From Bog-756 sp963753905 (lineage in GTDB: Bacteria > Actinomycetota > Acidimicrobiia > Acidimicrobiales > RAAP-2): 64,000 nucleotides of DNA. Shown piece after piece: positions 40,895 to 50,481 of this stretch. Under the pieces are notes generated by a model. That model had not been told where the DNA came from. It worked only from the letters and a program-made list of their open reading frames with translations, and did not search any database. The position numbers and the translations under genes are program-made. Numbering within the stretch: the first letter of the stretch is position 1; every line of letters begins with the position of its first letter. The DNA lies in NCBI GenBank assembly GCA_963753905.1, contig CAVWDZ010000001.1, positions 248,001 through 312,000 of the forward strand. The letters run 5' to 3'.

Positions 40895-41160
40895 GTCTCG
40901 ATCACCTCCTTGGTCCGGCGGTCGGCCAGGATCACCCGCTCGACGATGGTCCGCAGGGCCTCGGGCTCGGTGGTCGCCTCCATCCGGGCGAGATCCTCCG
41001 ACGGCACCGACACGCAACCGAACCCCTCGTCGTCGAAGGTGCGGCGCCAGGTGAGCCACGCCTCCCCATCGCGATCCTCGTCGTTCTCCTCGACCGCGTT
41101 GATGAGCGCGACCACGTCGATCTCACCATCCCCCGTCACGTCGTACTCGATGAACAGCAT
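40891..41160 (-). CDS. Small acidic protein of unknown function
   Basis: 89 residues from the ATG at 41160 (MLFIEYDVTGDGEID), chosen because GGGAGGTGGTGAC precedes it; an upstream frame to 41211 lacks a good site. The opening segment VTGDGEIDVVALINAVEEND resembles an EF-hand-like calcium loop (DxDxDG type, here D-x-x-G-D-G-E-I-D). The rest is charged and helical. Translationally coupled to the basic 67-residue protein downstream; the opposite charges suggest a complex (inference). Confidence 0.65.
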   Translation of the reverse strand: MLFIEYDVTGDGEIDVVALINAVEENDEDRDGEAWLTWRRTFDDEGFGCVSVPSEDLARMEATTEPEALRTIVERVILADRRTKEVIET

Positions 41161-41344
41161 GTCACCACCTCCCGGACGGTTCGCCATGCGCGCCAGGACC
41201 GTCGATTGCACCTTATGTCCGTCGGGACAAGCTGTGCCCGCTGCGCGGGGACCCAGCCGTGCATGTCACGGTCAGTCCGTGGCCTGTTGGGTCCCGCGTT
41301 CCCTAGAGTGGGGCGGAACGAGGGATCCGAGAACCGGAGCACTG

Positions 41345-42010
41345 ATGACGGAGCGCTGGAAGCAGGTCGACGAGTATTTCATGGAGCGCGTGGTCAAGGA
41401 TGACGCTGCTCTCACAAAAGCGGTCGAACGGGCCGGCGAGGAGGGGCTGCCCCCGATCCAGGTTTCGGGTCCGCAGGGCAAACTGCTCGAGCTGCTGGTC
41501 GTGATGATGGGGGCCCACAGGGTGCTCGAGATCGGCACGCTTGCTGGCTACTCGACCATCCGACTCGCCCGTGGAGTTGGAGAAGGTGGCGCCGTCGTGA
41601 CCCTCGAACTGGACCGCCACCACGCCGGTGTGGCGAGGGAGAACCTCGAGCGTGCCGGGCTCTCGGGTCGGGTGGAGCTGCGGGAGGGCCTGGCCATCGA
41701 CTCGCTGGACCGCATGATCGCCGAAGGGGTCGAGCCCTTCGACTTCTTCTTCATCGACGCCGACAAGTCCTCGAACCCGGCCTATCTCGAGCGCGCCGTC
41801 GGGTTGAGTAGGCCGGGGTCGGTCATCGTCGTCGACAACGTCGTGCGCGAGGGACGGATCCTGGACGAGGGGAGTGACAGCCCTGACGTCGTCGGTACCC
41901 GGGCGCTCTTCGACCTGCTCCACGACCACCCACGGCTCGAGACCACCGCCATCCAGATGGTGGGGAGCAAGGGGTACGACGGCTTTGCCCTGGCGGTTGT
42001 GGGACCCTGA
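41345..42010 (+). CDS. O-methyltransferase, class I SAM-dependent (family 3)
   Basis: 221 residues from the ATG at 41345; the frame is open far upstream but that part is shadow. VLEIGTLAGYSTIRLARGV is the SAM motif I near residue 62; VTLELDRHHAGVARENLERAG is motif II; FFFIDADKSSNPAYLE near residue 140 provides the metal-binding Asp pair; VIVVDNVVREGRI follows. This matches the caffeoyl-CoA/catechol-type Mg2+-dependent O-methyltransferases. The acceptor is probably a phenolic or hydroxyl group; its identity is unknown. Confidence 0.95.
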   Translation: MTERWKQVDEYFMERVVKDDAALTKAVERAGEEGLPPIQVSGPQGKLLELLVVMMGAHRVLEIGTLAGYSTIRLARGVGEGGAVVTLELDRHHAGVARENLERAGLSGRVELREGLAIDSLDRMIAEGVEPFDFFFIDADKSSNPAYLERAVGLSRPGSVIVVDNVVREGRILDEGSDSPDVVGTRALFDLLHDHPRLETTAIQMVGSKGYDGFALAVVGP

Positions 42011-42130
42011 GCCAGTGGTCCCCAGTGGGTGGGGGCCGGCTCGAATTCGAATCCAGGTTCTGCACCGAGATCCCATCTACTATGACCCCGGCGTCGGCGG
42101 CGGGTTGCGCGACAGAAAGCTGGGGGACGA

Positions 42131-43490
42131 ATGCGGCTCAGGGGGATTCTTGTAGGGGTGGTGGCTGCCGTGTGCTGCGGGAGCTTCCTGGCTGCGTGCT
42201 CGTCGGGACCGCCGGCTGCCACAACACCGACCGGCGACAGTGTTCCGTTGGTTTCGGCCGGTTCGCCAGGGAACGCGGCATATCTGGTCTATTGGGACCA
42301 GAACGAGGAGGTGGACTTCCTGTCCATGCCCTCGGGAACCCAGGGTCAACTGCTTCCGGCCTGGGATCTCAACGGCCAGATCTGCATCCTGCCCGACGGC
42401 CGGTTCGTCGGAGGCTACGACCCCACGCTCCCCAACCAGGACAACGTTGGCAGTGCGAAGCCCTACAAAGAGCCTGCCGACGGAGAAGAGCTCGACGAAC
42501 CCAACGGTTCGTTCAGTGGAGAGACGCTGTACGTACCGGGTCCGTACAAGATGCCGGGACAGCCGATCGGTAGTGATTCCCCGCCCACCGCCAACGGCGT
42601 GTTCAACAACAACCAGACCTATACCGGCTGCGCAATTGACAAATCTGGCAATGTGTTCGGGAACGACATCGCCACTGCGCAGGGTCAGTACCCCTCGCCG
42701 AGCAGCGGTCGGTTGGTCGAGTGGTTTGGGCCCAGTTACACGACCTCATGCATCGTGTACGGTCCGACAACCGGGGGGGTGGGGCCGCACCACACCGATG
42801 GATCAGGCGGGTTGGCCCAGCCGGGGATGATGGCTCTGGCCGACAACGGCGATGTGCTGGTTCCCAATGTGGGCACATCGAGCGTGCTCCGCTTCGCCCA
42901 ATCGTCGATGCCAACCAGTGCCTCGGAATGCCCTGGAGGCGTCTACCCACGCAGCAAGGTGCACCTGACGGATTTCGTCAGGAACGTCTCCTTTCCCGCC
43001 GGTGTCGCCAAGGACCCGACGTGTGACTGCTTCGCCGTCAGCAGCTATATCGGTGATCCTGGCATCACCTGGTACAGCAGTAGCGGTCAGCCCGTCCCGG
43101 GGCGCGGCACGGTGCCGGGGACGACGATCGCAGACCTTGGTAAGAGCCTCGGCCAGTACAACCCGTTTGGAATGGCGTTCGCTCCGGATGGCACGCTGTA
43201 CTTCATCGACATCCACATCGCCTGCACGGGGACGCTCACCAACTGTGGTCCGGCCAATTACTGGGGGCCGGTTGATGAAGGTGACGTTCACCGACAGGCA
43301 GCCTGCGACCCCTGTCGCCGTCGCGACCGGGTTCGACTTCCCGACGAGCGTCACGGTGTGCGTGCCGGCTACCCATGTGTGCCCGTATCCCACGGGCAAG
43401 ATCGTTGCGCCCCTATCGGGACCGTCCGAGAACTCCGCACCTGATGCCGGGCCCACGTCCGACGCCCCAGCCAAAGCTGGCTTTGGATAA
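42131..43490 (+). CDS. Lipoprotein with NHL/SMP-30-like beta-propeller, frameshifted near 3' end
   Basis: The first frame reads from 42131 to a non-native end at 43444. VCCGSFLAACSSG is a lipobox (LAAC). The mature protein has propeller-type strands (YLVYWDQNEEVDFLSMP, CILPDGRFVGGYDPTLPN, GCAIDKSGNVFGNDI, MMALADNGDVLVPNVGTSS, GMAFAPDGTLYFIDIH). Near 43268 one extra C disrupts the frame: the +1 frame gives LMKVTFTDRQPATPVAVATG and VTVCVPATHVCPYPTGKIV, ending at 43490. Removing one base yields a natural junction NYWGRLMKV. So either a pseudogene or a sequence error. It is 30 bp before the PQQ-propeller gene and probably in one operon. Confidence 0.75.
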
Positions 43491-43520
43491 CCCCTGAACT
43501 TGAGGACGAGGAAAGGATCG

Positions 43521-45080
43521 GTGCCGATGACCCGGCAAAGCCATCTGCGCATCTGGCGGGTGGTGTCGTTGGGTGTGACCATTGCCCTGACGGCGGCCGG
43601 GTGCGCATCGACATCCCCGACCGCCCACGTGGTGAACACCGGTCCGACCGTGCCGAGCCCGTGGGACTGGCCGACCTACGGTCACGATGCCCAGCACACG
43701 TTCCATGGTCGGACCACACTCACCGAGGCGACGGTGAAGACATTGAAGGTGGCGTGGTACTTCCCGACCACCGATGCGGTAACTGCTACTCCGACAGTGG
43801 TGGGCGGGACCGTCTATGTGGGGTCCTGGGACGACTATTTCTATGCGCTCGATCTCCAAACAGGTAGGGTGCGCTGGAAGTATCACCTGAGCGCTCAGAA
43901 CGGCGTGACCCCGTACCCTGGGCAGAACCCCCGTGACAGCACGTCCGACGGGGGGCTCGTGACCTCCTCGGCCTGGTACGAGCCGGCCGAAAGCGGCCGT
44001 CCCGCTCTCGTGATCTTCGGCGGCGGTTATACGTTGTACGCACTCGTCGCCGCGACAGGAGCCGTCTACTGGCGGCACGTCTACACCGGTCGATTCAACC
44101 GACCGCTCGATCCCAACACCGACAACACCCGTATCTTCTCCTCGCCAGTGGTGGCCGAGGGCCTCGTGCTCTTCGGAGTGGACACGGATGGCCAGTCGCA
44201 TTCGCGGGGCTACATCGTGGGGGCCAGTATCGACTCCGGTGACCCAGTGTGGGAGTTCCAGACTGATGTTGATGCTGCCGGTCAGGTAATGAACGACGGG
44301 TGCGGAAGTGCATGGTCGTCAGGCACGCTGCTGCCGCAACTCGGATACGTCGTATTCGATACCGCAGACTGCGATTTCACCAATAGCGATCCTCTGTCCG
44401 TAGCGATCCTTGCCCTCCACATCAGCGACGGGCACCTGGCGTGGGTGTACCGTCCGCGGATCAGCGATTTCGCCTGTGACTGGGACTTCGGCGGCTCCGT
44501 CAACGCAGGAATCACAGCTGGAGGCACGGCCACGTTCATCGGAGCGGGCAGCAAGGACGGGACCTACTACTCGCTGGACCCGGCGACCGGTCACCTTCGA
44601 TGGGCCACCAACGTCGTCTTCGGCGGCTTCTCAGGCGGCTTCATCGGGACGACCGCATTCGACGGCCAGCGGGTCTACGGAACCACAGCCATAGGTGACT
44701 TTGGCCGCTTCGAAAAAGATACACAGGTCCTGTGTGACCCGGGCAACCCCCGTGACACTCCTACGCAGGAACCCACCGTGCACGCGTTCGACGCCGCTTC
44801 CGGTTCAGTCGCCTGGCAGGCCGATGCGTCATCGTCGTTTGCTGCCACCACGGTCGCCGGGGGCATGACCTTCAACGGGCCGGCAAACGGGACGGCCATA
44901 GCGGTTCGTGACGCCGCAACCGGCATGCTCGTCGACTCGGTTGCCGTCCCCGGACCCACCTGGTCGGGCGTGGCCACTGTCGGCGACGCGCTCGTGACGG
45001 GTCTCGGGTCTTCGTACGTATCCCAGCCGGCCGGAGTCGTCGTCCTCACCCCAGGAGGTAGGCACCCGATCGAACCGTGA
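43521..45080 (+). CDS. Lipoprotein with PQQ-type beta-propeller
   Basis: 519 residues from the GTG at 43521 (AAAGGA upstream); an ATG at 43527 would remove two residues. TIALTAAGCAS gives a lipobox. Eight-bladed PQQ-dehydrogenase-like repeats follow: TPTVVGGTVYVGSWDDYFYALDLQTGRVRWKYH, SSPVVAEGLVLFGVDTD, TYYSLDPATGHLRWATN, TTAFDGQRVYGTTAIGD and VHAFDAASGSVAWQAD. Three WKY/WAT/WQ tryptophan docking motifs are visible. No quinone-ligand residues can be claimed, so it may be a scaffold rather than an enzyme. Together with the preceding gene it makes a secreted propeller pair. Confidence 0.9.
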   Translation: MPMTRQSHLRIWRVVSLGVTIALTAAGCASTSPTAHVVNTGPTVPSPWDWPTYGHDAQHTFHGRTTLTEATVKTLKVAWYFPTTDAVTATPTVVGGTVYVGSWDDYFYALDLQTGRVRWKYHLSAQNGVTPYPGQNPRDSTSDGGLVTSSAWYEPAESGRPALVIFGGGYTLYALVAATGAVYWRHVYTGRFNRPLDPNTDNTRIFSSPVVAEGLVLFGVDTDGQSHSRGYIVGASIDSGDPVWEFQTDVDAAGQVMNDGCGSAWSSGTLLPQLGYVVFDTADCDFTNSDPLSVAILALHISDGHLAWVYRPRISDFACDWDFGGSVNAGITAGGTATFIGAGSKDGTYYSLDPATGHLRWATNVVFGGFSGGFIGTTAFDGQRVYGTTAIGDFGRFEKDTQVLCDPGNPRDTPTQEPTVHAFDAASGSVAWQADASSSFAATTVAGGMTFNGPANGTAIAVRDAATGMLVDSVAVPGPTWSGVATVGDALVTGLGSSYVSQPAGVVVLTPGGRHPIEP

Positions 45081-45135
45081 GTCCCCGACACGTCGACCCA
45101 AGGAGAAGCCATGAGCGATCGAGGGGATGGCCGGG

Positions 45136-46389
45136 TCACGCCAGGCGCACAGGCAGCTCCCGCATGGAAAGCAGGATGGGATTGTAGATTCCGAGCCAGC
45201 TGTACGAAGGCGGTCCGAGCACCTCGATCTCCCGAGTCCGAGCGAAGAGCTCCTCGAAGAGGATGATCATCTCGCGCCTGGCGAGGTTGGCGCCAAGGCA
45301 GAAGTGGACTCCGCTGCCGCCGAAGGCGACGTGCGGGTTCGGGGACCGGCGGATGTCGAAACGGAACGGCTCCGCGAAGACGTCCTCGTCGCGGTTGGCC
45401 GATGGATACCACATCGTCACGCGGTCTCCCTCGGCGATCGGCACGCCTCGGATCTCTGTGGACCGCGTGGTCCGTCGGGCAAAGTACGAAACCGGAGAGG
45501 ACCAGCGCAGGATCTCTTCAACGGCGACCGGGATTGCCCCTGGCTCACGACGCAGGGCTTCGAGCTGATCGGGCTTGTCGAGGAGGGTCAGTAGGCCGAG
45601 GGAGAGAGCATTACGGGTGGTCTCACTGCCGGCGACGGTGAGGAGGAGGAAGAACAGGTCCAGCTCGATCTCATTCAGGGCGGTGCGGTTGCCCGCATCG
45701 TCTTCGATCTCCACCGTCGAGAGGATCGTCCAGACATCGTCCTTCGGATCCGAGCGCTTTGCCTGCCCGAGGGATTGGGCATACTCGAACATCTGGATCT
45801 GGAGTTGCCACTGCTCCTCCAGTGTGAGGCGATGGTCTGCGTCGCCCGCCTGGAGAAATTCGGTGGTCAGCGTGAACAGCCATTCGCGGTCCTCGAGTGG
45901 GATCCCGACGATGTCCGCGATCACGTGCATCGGGAGTCGGTAGGCGACCTCCCGCACGAAGTCACAGGTGCCGAGCTCCAGGGCCTTGTCGATGATCGAC
46001 ACGGCCCATCGCCGGGTGTTCTCGTCGAGTTGACGGACCATGCGCGGGGTGAACCCCGCGTTGATCAGGCGCCGTTGTCGGACGTGATCGTGTCCGTCCA
46101 TGCTGACCAGCATGTTCCCGCGTATCTCGGGCTGGTTGCTCAGGCTGGGTCCGTCGTATGAGCTGAAGAGCTCGGGCTCGCGGCTGACTGCTTGCACGTC
46201 CTCGTGCCGGGACAGGACCCAGAAGCCCGCATCGTGACGGCCGGGGAAGTCCTCGGAAAAGGCTTGCCATCTGACCGGTGCCTCCCGACGCAGGACGGTG
46301 AAGATCTCGTGGGGGAATCCGCGCTGGTAGATGTCCGCATCGGTCAGGTCGAACTCGATATGTTCACGATCAGCCACGATCTCGGGCAT
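45136..46389 (-). CDS. Cytochrome P450
   Basis: 417 residues, a full-length bacterial P450. The I-helix is LLTVAGSETTRNALSLG near residue 240, the ExxR motif is VEEILRWSSPVSYFARRTTR, and the haem loop is FGGSGVHFCLGANLARREM near residue 355 with the proximal Cys. The N-terminus starts MPEIVADREHIEFDLTDADIY. It follows an SDR and a DapB-like gene on the minus strand, separated by 87 bp from the SDR. Redox partners are not encoded here. It probably hydroxylates a hydrophobic substrate such as a terpenoid or steroid fragment (inference). Confidence 0.96.
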   Translation of the reverse strand: MPEIVADREHIEFDLTDADIYQRGFPHEIFTVLRREAPVRWQAFSEDFPGRHDAGFWVLSRHEDVQAVSREPELFSSYDGPSLSNQPEIRGNMLVSMDGHDHVRQRRLINAGFTPRMVRQLDENTRRWAVSIIDKALELGTCDFVREVAYRLPMHVIADIVGIPLEDREWLFTLTTEFLQAGDADHRLTLEEQWQLQIQMFEYAQSLGQAKRSDPKDDVWTILSTVEIEDDAGNRTALNEIELDLFFLLLTVAGSETTRNALSLGLLTLLDKPDQLEALRREPGAIPVAVEEILRWSSPVSYFARRTTRSTEIRGVPIAEGDRVTMWYPSANRDEDVFAEPFRFDIRRSPNPHVAFGGSGVHFCLGANLARREMIILFEELFARTREIEVLGPPSYSWLGIYNPILLSMRELPVRLA

Positions 46390-46476
46390 CGGCGGCGGTC
46401 CTCGTGCAGCGGGTAGTCGACCCTCAGATCTTGCCAGAAAGAGAGGCGCCGCGTCCTGGCGACCGGGTGGCCGGAT

Positions 46477-47301
46477 TCACAGTCGGCGCGGTTCGTCCCG
46501 GGGCTCCGGCTCGAGCGGTGGCGGCGGGACCTGGATGGACGGGGCTTCTGTCCCGCCGTCGACCTCGAATACCTTCCCGGTCACCCACGACGAGGCGTCT
46601 GACGCGAGGTACAGGACGGCACATGCGATGTCCTCCGGCTCGCCCGGTCGATGCATCGGCGTCCCAGCAATGAACCGCTGACGCAGCTCGTCGTCGGTCA
46701 GCACGACGTCGAGCGACCGAGTCGCGACGCCTCCCACGTCGATGGCATTGACCCGCACACGAGGCGCGAGCTCGGGAGCGATATTTCTGGTCATCCGGTC
46801 GAGGGCTGCCTTGGCCGCCCCGTAGGCAACGAACATCGTTTGGGTCATGCTGGCCGACCGCGACGAGATGTTGACGACAGCGCCACGGCCAACCGTGTCG
46901 ACCATTTGACGCGCTGCCAACTTGGTCAGGGTCAGAGGGGCGGTGACGTTGAAGGCGAACGTCCTGGCCATGAAGCCCTCGCTGGTGTCCATTGCGGACC
47001 GAGGCATGGCACCCCCTGCATTGTTGACCAGGATGTCCAGCCGGCCCAACCGCTCCACCGCTTCGGACACCAGGTGCTCGCAGGCCGAGCCCACGGTGAC
47101 ATCGGTCGGTATGATCACCGCCCGCCGGCCGAGCCGCTCGATGTGGCCCGCCACTTCGTCGAGGTCGGACTCCGTGCGTGCTGCGAGCACGACATCCGCC
47201 CCCGCCTCAGCCAGCCCGATCGCGATGCCGCGCCCGATCCCAAGCCCGGCTCCGGTCACAATGGCAACCCGGCCGTCGACGGCGAACCGGTCGAGGATCA
47301 T
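46477..47301 (-). CDS. SDR family oxidoreductase
   Basis: 274 residues. VAIVTGAGLGIGRGIAIGLA is the NAD(P) loop, LVNNAGGAMPRS the NNAG motif, VVNISSRSASMTQTMFVAYGAAKAALDRM the catalytic Ser and YxxxK, and VTGKVFEVDGGTEAP the C-terminal motif. It ends with a proline-rich PSIQVPPPPLEPEPRDEPRRL extension. The ATG overlaps the stop of the DapB-like gene (ATGA). Likely oxidises or reduces an alcohol in the P450 pathway. Confidence 0.94.
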   Translation of the reverse strand: MILDRFAVDGRVAIVTGAGLGIGRGIAIGLAEAGADVVLAARTESDLDEVAGHIERLGRRAVIIPTDVTVGSACEHLVSEAVERLGRLDILVNNAGGAMPRSAMDTSEGFMARTFAFNVTAPLTLTKLAARQMVDTVGRGAVVNISSRSASMTQTMFVAYGAAKAALDRMTRNIAPELAPRVRVNAIDVGGVATRSLDVVLTDDELRQRFIAGTPMHRPGEPEDIACAVLYLASDASSWVTGKVFEVDGGTEAPSIQVPPPPLEPEPRDEPRRL

Positions 47302-48413
47302 AGGTGCGTGCCGGCACCTGGCGCACCGTTGGTGCCACGTGCGGCGGTACGCATCGTTCGGTTGAGATCTCGAGCCGCCCGCCCCGCCACGAGCGGGAGG
47401 TCCAGATATGTCAGGAGCCCCGGCCGAGACCGGCAGACATAGGGAATGGCATTCACGCAGTGCATTGCGGTGGCCACCACGCCAGGATTCCGCGCCAGGC
47501 CCGCTTCTATGGTCTCCGGGTGCAGTTTCTTGAACGTCGTGAGGCAGCTCGGATCACCGGTGATCTCCACCTCGAACCGCTCACCCTCCGGGCCGAATCG
47601 CCATCCGGGATCAAGGTGCTCCTGTCCCATCAGCCAATTGACGGCGGCAGTGATCACCGGAACTCCGTCGATCGTCGCCTCCCACCGGAAACGTTGTGCA
47701 GCGACCATGCCGGGCTGGATCGTGCCGATCGGCGAATCGATGGGTGCCGTGGCGACCGCCGTCTCGTGGGTGGTCCGGAGCCCCGCATCGATGTCGAACC
47801 CCAACTCATCGGCGACCATGAACACCGACTGGCGGAACCCTGCCCCCAGTGCATCGGTCATGACACTCGTGGCCGCCACCTCGGGGGTCGCCCCGAACAG
47901 CATCCAGTCGCGCACGACGTCGGGCGCGCCATACGTCCGGATGTCCGAGAACTCCTCGGCCCGCACGTGCCTGATCGAGCCCGAGAGGGCGGAGACCATG
48001 AGCGGGAACCGCTCGGTGATCCCGCCCGGGTGGATCCCGGTGCCGTGGAGGGTGACTCCGGCACGGGTAGCCACGGCGTCGACTCGAGCCCGTTCCTCCG
48101 GCGCCGGATAGAACCAACCAAGCGGAGTGACCACGTTCTTGCCCGACTCGAGAATGGCGGTCACCGCCGCCGGGTCTGCAATGAACGGGCTGTAGAGCAC
48201 GCAGTCGGCTTCGGTGTCGAGCAGGGCGCCCATGTCGCGCGTAGCCGCGACTCCGACGGGGTCCAGGCCGACCAGTGTCCCGAGGTCGACCCCTTCCTTG
48301 GCGGCGCTGTGGACCCAGGCTCCCGCCAACTCGAGGTCTGGGTGTGCCAGGACCCCTTCGATGGCTGCGCGGCCGACGCCTCCCGTGGCCCACTGGATCA
48401 CCCGGTAGCTCAT
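47298..48413 (-). CDS. DapB-like NAD(P)-dependent dehydrogenase, second copy
   Basis: 371 residues. YRVIQWATGGVGRAAIEGVLAHPDLELAG is the Rossmann N-terminus, aligning with YRVVQWATGNIGTRSLRAVIEHPELILVG in the 5956-6999 protein; TGIHPGGITERFPLMVSAL corresponds to TGISPGFISEALPIVL, and CVLYSPFIADPAAVTAIL to CVLYMQQGYDVDVLCSL. This is the first gene of a minus-strand operon with the SDR and P450. Function as for the first copy: unknown substrate, amine or related oxidation family. Confidence 0.88.
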   Translation of the reverse strand: MSYRVIQWATGGVGRAAIEGVLAHPDLELAGAWVHSAAKEGVDLGTLVGLDPVGVAATRDMGALLDTEADCVLYSPFIADPAAVTAILESGKNVVTPLGWFYPAPEERARVDAVATRAGVTLHGTGIHPGGITERFPLMVSALSGSIRHVRAEEFSDIRTYGAPDVVRDWMLFGATPEVAATSVMTDALGAGFRQSVFMVADELGFDIDAGLRTTHETAVATAPIDSPIGTIQPGMVAAQRFRWEATIDGVPVITAAVNWLMGQEHLDPGWRFGPEGERFEVEITGDPSCLTTFKKLHPETIEAGLARNPGVVATAMHCVNAIPYVCRSRPGLLTYLDLPLVAGRAARDLNRTMRTAARGTNGAPGAGTHL

Positions 48414-48806
48414 CTCTTCATGCTCCTCTGGCTGGGGCCGTCTGTCGAGCCGGACCGAGGGTGACGAAGATCACGTCCGGTGTGCGGATATCAACCTGAG
48501 CGAACCCGGGTAGTCGGCCGCCGTCCGCAATGCCCCATACTTGTCCTCCCAGGTTCCGTCGTCCAGAGCTATGCGAAGGGCTTCGGCCGATCGTTCCTCG
48601 ACCTGGCGGTCGACGAAACCCCACGCGGATTGCGATTATCTGGGAAGAGGAGATTCTCGGCCACTGCGTCGACGGAGGTGGCCCCTGCCGGCTGCTCCCT
48701 CACGGTCACATCGTATTGGCGATGCGATGACCCGGCACTGTCCGGGGACTTCGCGTCCCTGTGGGCATCCGCCTGTTCGTATGGCATCATCTTGTGGCTT
48801 CCGCCG
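48414..48806. other. Divergent intergenic region, no gene
   Basis: About 390 bp between the DapB-like operon (minus) and the esterase gene (plus). Open frames here show no recognisable motif. It must contain two divergent promoters; none stood out. Confidence 0.5.
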
Positions 48807-49787
48807 ATGAGGGGAGATGCAGCCGACGTGGCCAGATTCCAGCTGTGGTCCGACGAGATCGAGGCAATGCGGCCAGAGGCTCGGGCCCTGATCGATTCCG
48901 GCCGAGACGCACTCGCCCTGGGAGAACCCACCCCCGAGGGTGCCACCAGAGAGGAGATGCTCACTGCGCTGCGGCAGTCCATGGACGCGGTGACGCTTCC
49001 CATGGCTGATGCCGAGGTCCGCGAGATCAGCGGTGTTCCGTGCCGTGTCTTTCGGCCCGACGGACCGGTTCGTGCCGTCTACCTCCATTTCCACGGTGGG
49101 GGGATGGTCGCGGGCTCGCCTGCGCTGATGGATATTCCCAACAGCATGCTCGCGAAGGAGTTCGGCATCGCTGTGGTGTCCTCCGACTATCGAAAGGCCC
49201 CTGAACACCCGTGGCCTGCAGGTCCCGACGACGGTGTCGCGGTCGCGCGGTGGCTCCTTCAGCACTCGGAACAAGAGTTCGGGTGTTCGTCGATGCTCAT
49301 CGGCGGCGAGTCGGCTGGTGCGTATATGACCGCGATCGTCGCTCTCCGCATCCGTGACGAGCTCCATGCGATCGACAGGGTCCACGGTTTGAATCTCCTC
49401 TTCGGTGTGTTCGATTGGGGGAGATCGCCCAGCCAGCGCGGGGTTCGTGCACAGGATGCATTTGATGTGTTGAGCCCTCAGGCTACGGCCCTCATCTCAG
49501 AGTGCTTCCTGCCGGATATGACCGACGACCAACGCCGCGCGCCCGAGATCTCGCCCGCATTCGCCGACCTCCACGAGCTTCCACCTTGTTTCGTGTCCGT
49601 CGGCACGTGCGACCACCTGCTCGACGATTCTCTGCTGTTGGCGAGCCGTGCAGCGGCTGCTGGTGTCGAGGTCGAGCTCTTTGTCGCACCAGAAATGCCG
49701 CACGGATTCATCATGTTCGACTGTGGGATAACCAAAGTCTGGTCCCAGCTACAGGCATCGTGGCTTCGGGAGCATATTCCGCGGTGA
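48807..49787 (+). CDS. Alpha/beta hydrolase, hormone-sensitive-lipase family (second copy)
   Basis: 326 residues from the ATG at 48807; a GTG at 48828, 11 bases after AGGGGAG, is the alternative start. The frame extends upstream to 48480 but lacks family features there. HFHGGGMVAGSP is the oxyanion hole, GGESAGAYMTA the Ser elbow near residue 165, GTCDHLLDDS the acid, and MPHGFIMF the His. This is an HSL-type carboxylesterase, divergent from the DapB-like/SDR/P450 operon; compare the tandem DapB-like/HSL pair at 5.9-8.0 kb. Confidence 0.9.
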   Translation: MRGDAADVARFQLWSDEIEAMRPEARALIDSGRDALALGEPTPEGATREEMLTALRQSMDAVTLPMADAEVREISGVPCRVFRPDGPVRAVYLHFHGGGMVAGSPALMDIPNSMLAKEFGIAVVSSDYRKAPEHPWPAGPDDGVAVARWLLQHSEQEFGCSSMLIGGESAGAYMTAIVALRIRDELHAIDRVHGLNLLFGVFDWGRSPSQRGVRAQDAFDVLSPQATALISECFLPDMTDDQRRAPEISPAFADLHELPPCFVSVGTCDHLLDDSLLLASRAAAAGVEVELFVAPEMPHGFIMFDCGITKVWSQLQASWLREHIPR

Positions 49788-50020
49788 TGAAGCTCGATGG
49801 TGGGGGAGCGGCCTTCAGGTAGCGACGTTCTCGAGCCAATTGCTCCGTGCCTGGGTCTCTGTACCTCAACCCGTACGCTGGGCGCCTGGAGCATCGTCGG
49901 AAATCGCCCGACAATGACCCGCTCTTGCTCACCTGGCCATCGGAAGAACCCGCAGCACTGTTTAAGTGTGCAGTCATGCTTGCTAGGTTGTCCGATTGAC
50001 AGCAACCCACAAGGAGTGGC

Positions 50021-50383
50021 ATGGCACGTATTGAAGAGGTAACGGTTTCACTTGTCGATGATTTCGATGGAACTGCGGCCGCAGAGACCGTCAAGTTCTC
50101 CGTGGACGGAAAGAACTATGAGATTGACCTGTCACGGTCGAACGCCAACGAGTTGCGGAGGACGCTGAGGCCCTATGTGGACCGGGCTCGAGCCACCCGC
50201 GGATCGACAAGCGGCCGAGGGAGCAAGTCCACACGGGCAACGGGCCAGTCCCGTCGGCGGTCTGAAGGCTATGACCGCAGCGAGGTTCGGGCGTGGGCCA
50301 AGGCCAACCGGATCAAGATCGCGCCGCGTGGCAGGATCTCGAACGACGTGGTCGAGAAGTGGCGAGCGGCCACCAAGAAGTAA
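50021..50383 (+). CDS. lsr2: Lsr2 family nucleoid-associated protein
   Basis: 120 residues with AAGGAG nine bases before the ATG. The N-terminal dimerisation domain (MARIEEVTVSLVDDFDGTAAAETVKFSVDGKNYEIDLS) is joined by a basic linker (RATRGSTSGRGSKSTRATGQ) to the C-terminal DNA-binding domain EVRAWAKANRIKIAPRGRISNDVVEKW. The RGR triplet inserts into the minor groove of AT-rich DNA. Lsr2 is a xenogeneic silencer of horizontally acquired genes in actinomycetes. The flank carries no other gene of the same function; it appears monocistronic. Confidence 0.96.
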   Translation: MARIEEVTVSLVDDFDGTAAAETVKFSVDGKNYEIDLSRSNANELRRTLRPYVDRARATRGSTSGRGSKSTRATGQSRRRSEGYDRSEVRAWAKANRIKIAPRGRISNDVVEKWRAATKK

Positions 50384-50481
50384 GGACCGAACGGAGGGCC
50401 CGAGGATTCTGGCGCCCCGCTCGATCTTGGCGCTAGAACGAGTTTGTTGCGCAACGTAACCCTCGAACCATGGAGAGATCT

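Noticed and set aside
42030..42070. Possible tRNA 3' end (TTCGAATCC followed by a CACC-like end)
   Set aside because: No matching acceptor stem, D-arm or anticodon arm upstream; chance similarity.
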